Below are positions 5,462 to 5,557 of a DNA stretch of 5,557 nucleotides, in pieces. Numbering within the stretch: position 1 is the stretch's first letter; each line of letters opens with the position of its first letter. A program made the translations under genes and the position numbers. The DNA lies in assembly GCA_943323725.2 (NCBI GenBank), contig CALPIW020000121.1:1-5557 (forward strand). Reading direction: 5' to 3'. This stretch comes from Polynucleobacter meluiroseus. Lineage in GTDB: Bacteria > Verrucomicrobiota > Verrucomicrobiia > Opitutales > UBA953. Below the pieces are notes generated by a model, which made no database searches, had not been told where the DNA came from, and was given only the letters and a program-made list of their open reading frames with translations.

Positions 5462-5557
5462 CTATTTCTTGGCCTTGGCTTTGGCTTTAGACGCCTTCGG
5501 CTTGAGTCCGCTGAGATAGGCGACGACGTCGCGGATCTCCGCCGGCGTCAGGATGCC
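5462..5557 (-). CDS. C-terminal fragment of a cytochrome c-like protein
   Basis: Only the last 31 codons and the TAG stop are inside the window; the gene enters from the right edge. The visible peptide is GILTPAEIRDVVAYLSGL followed by KPKASKAKAKAKK. The LTPAEIRDVVAYLSGL part matches the final helix of class I cytochrome c domains, where a Leu-Thr-x-x-Glu-(Ile/Met)-x-x-(Leu/Val)-(Val/Ile)-x-Tyr-Leu pattern closes the domain over the haem. Such domains are common at the ends of large dehydrogenase/cytochrome fusion proteins in Verrucomicrobiota and Planctomycetota, so the full gene may be much larger. The haem-binding CxxCH and the axial Met are not in the window, so the assignment rests on one helix. 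The Lys/Ala tail is low complexity, highly basic, and probably disordered. If the protein is exported, as c-type cytochromes are, the tail would lie in the periplasm. Confidence 0.7.
   Translation of the reverse strand, partial: GILTPAEIRDVVAYLSGLKPKASKAKAKAKK

Noticed and set aside
4897..5490. Plus-strand open frame of 197 codons
   Set aside because: It is antisense to the 177-residue membrane protein gene and the adjoining gap. It has no ribosome binding site or recognisable motif.
1..5557. CRISPR array, tRNA/rRNA gene, insertion sequence or defence system
   Set aside because: I found no spaced repeats, no tRNA-like cloverleaf, no transposase-like protein, no terminal inverted repeats, and no nuclease, helicase or toxin signatures.

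Overview
The window is GC-rich and very tightly packed. It holds five co-directional genes, all on the minus strand, and I see no credible plus-strand gene. Gene content and protein style (a short methionyl-tRNA synthetase without a C-terminal tRNA-binding domain, a menaquinone-pathway isochorismate synthase, a c-type cytochrome-like C-terminus ending in a Lys/Ala tail) fit a free-living bacterium of the PVC group, most likely Verrucomicrobiota and perhaps Opitutae-like. That assignment is inference from protein style, not a database result.

Layout in order of transcription, right to left. (1) 5557-5462: the last 31 residues of a protein resembling the end of a class I cytochrome c domain, cut by the window edge. 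(2) 5373-4840: a 177-residue protein with a soluble N-terminal half and two predicted membrane helices, function unknown. (3) 4729-2945: a 594-residue protein of unknown function that looks like a helical-toroid plus beta-sandwich architecture. (4) 2866-1325: methionyl-tRNA synthetase, complete, with a KASKS version of the KMSKS loop. (5) 1288-1: isochorismate synthase, complete at the N-terminus and cut by the left edge just before the expected C-terminal end.

The intergenic gaps are 88, 110, 78 and 36 bases. The 36-base gap makes metG-menF cotranscription plausible. The 110-base gap is the only one with an obvious AT-rich stretch and is the best place for a promoter. None of the four visible start codons is preceded by a recognisable Shine-Dalgarno sequence. 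All four are preceded by short pyrimidine-rich stretches, two of which share the nine bases AACCTTCCG.

Functionally this is mostly housekeeping: translation (metG), quinone biosynthesis (menF) and probably respiration (the cytochrome fragment). I did not find a defence system, mobile element, CRISPR array or RNA gene. The least explained items are the 594-residue protein, the 177-residue membrane protein, the leader pattern and the altered KMSKS loop.
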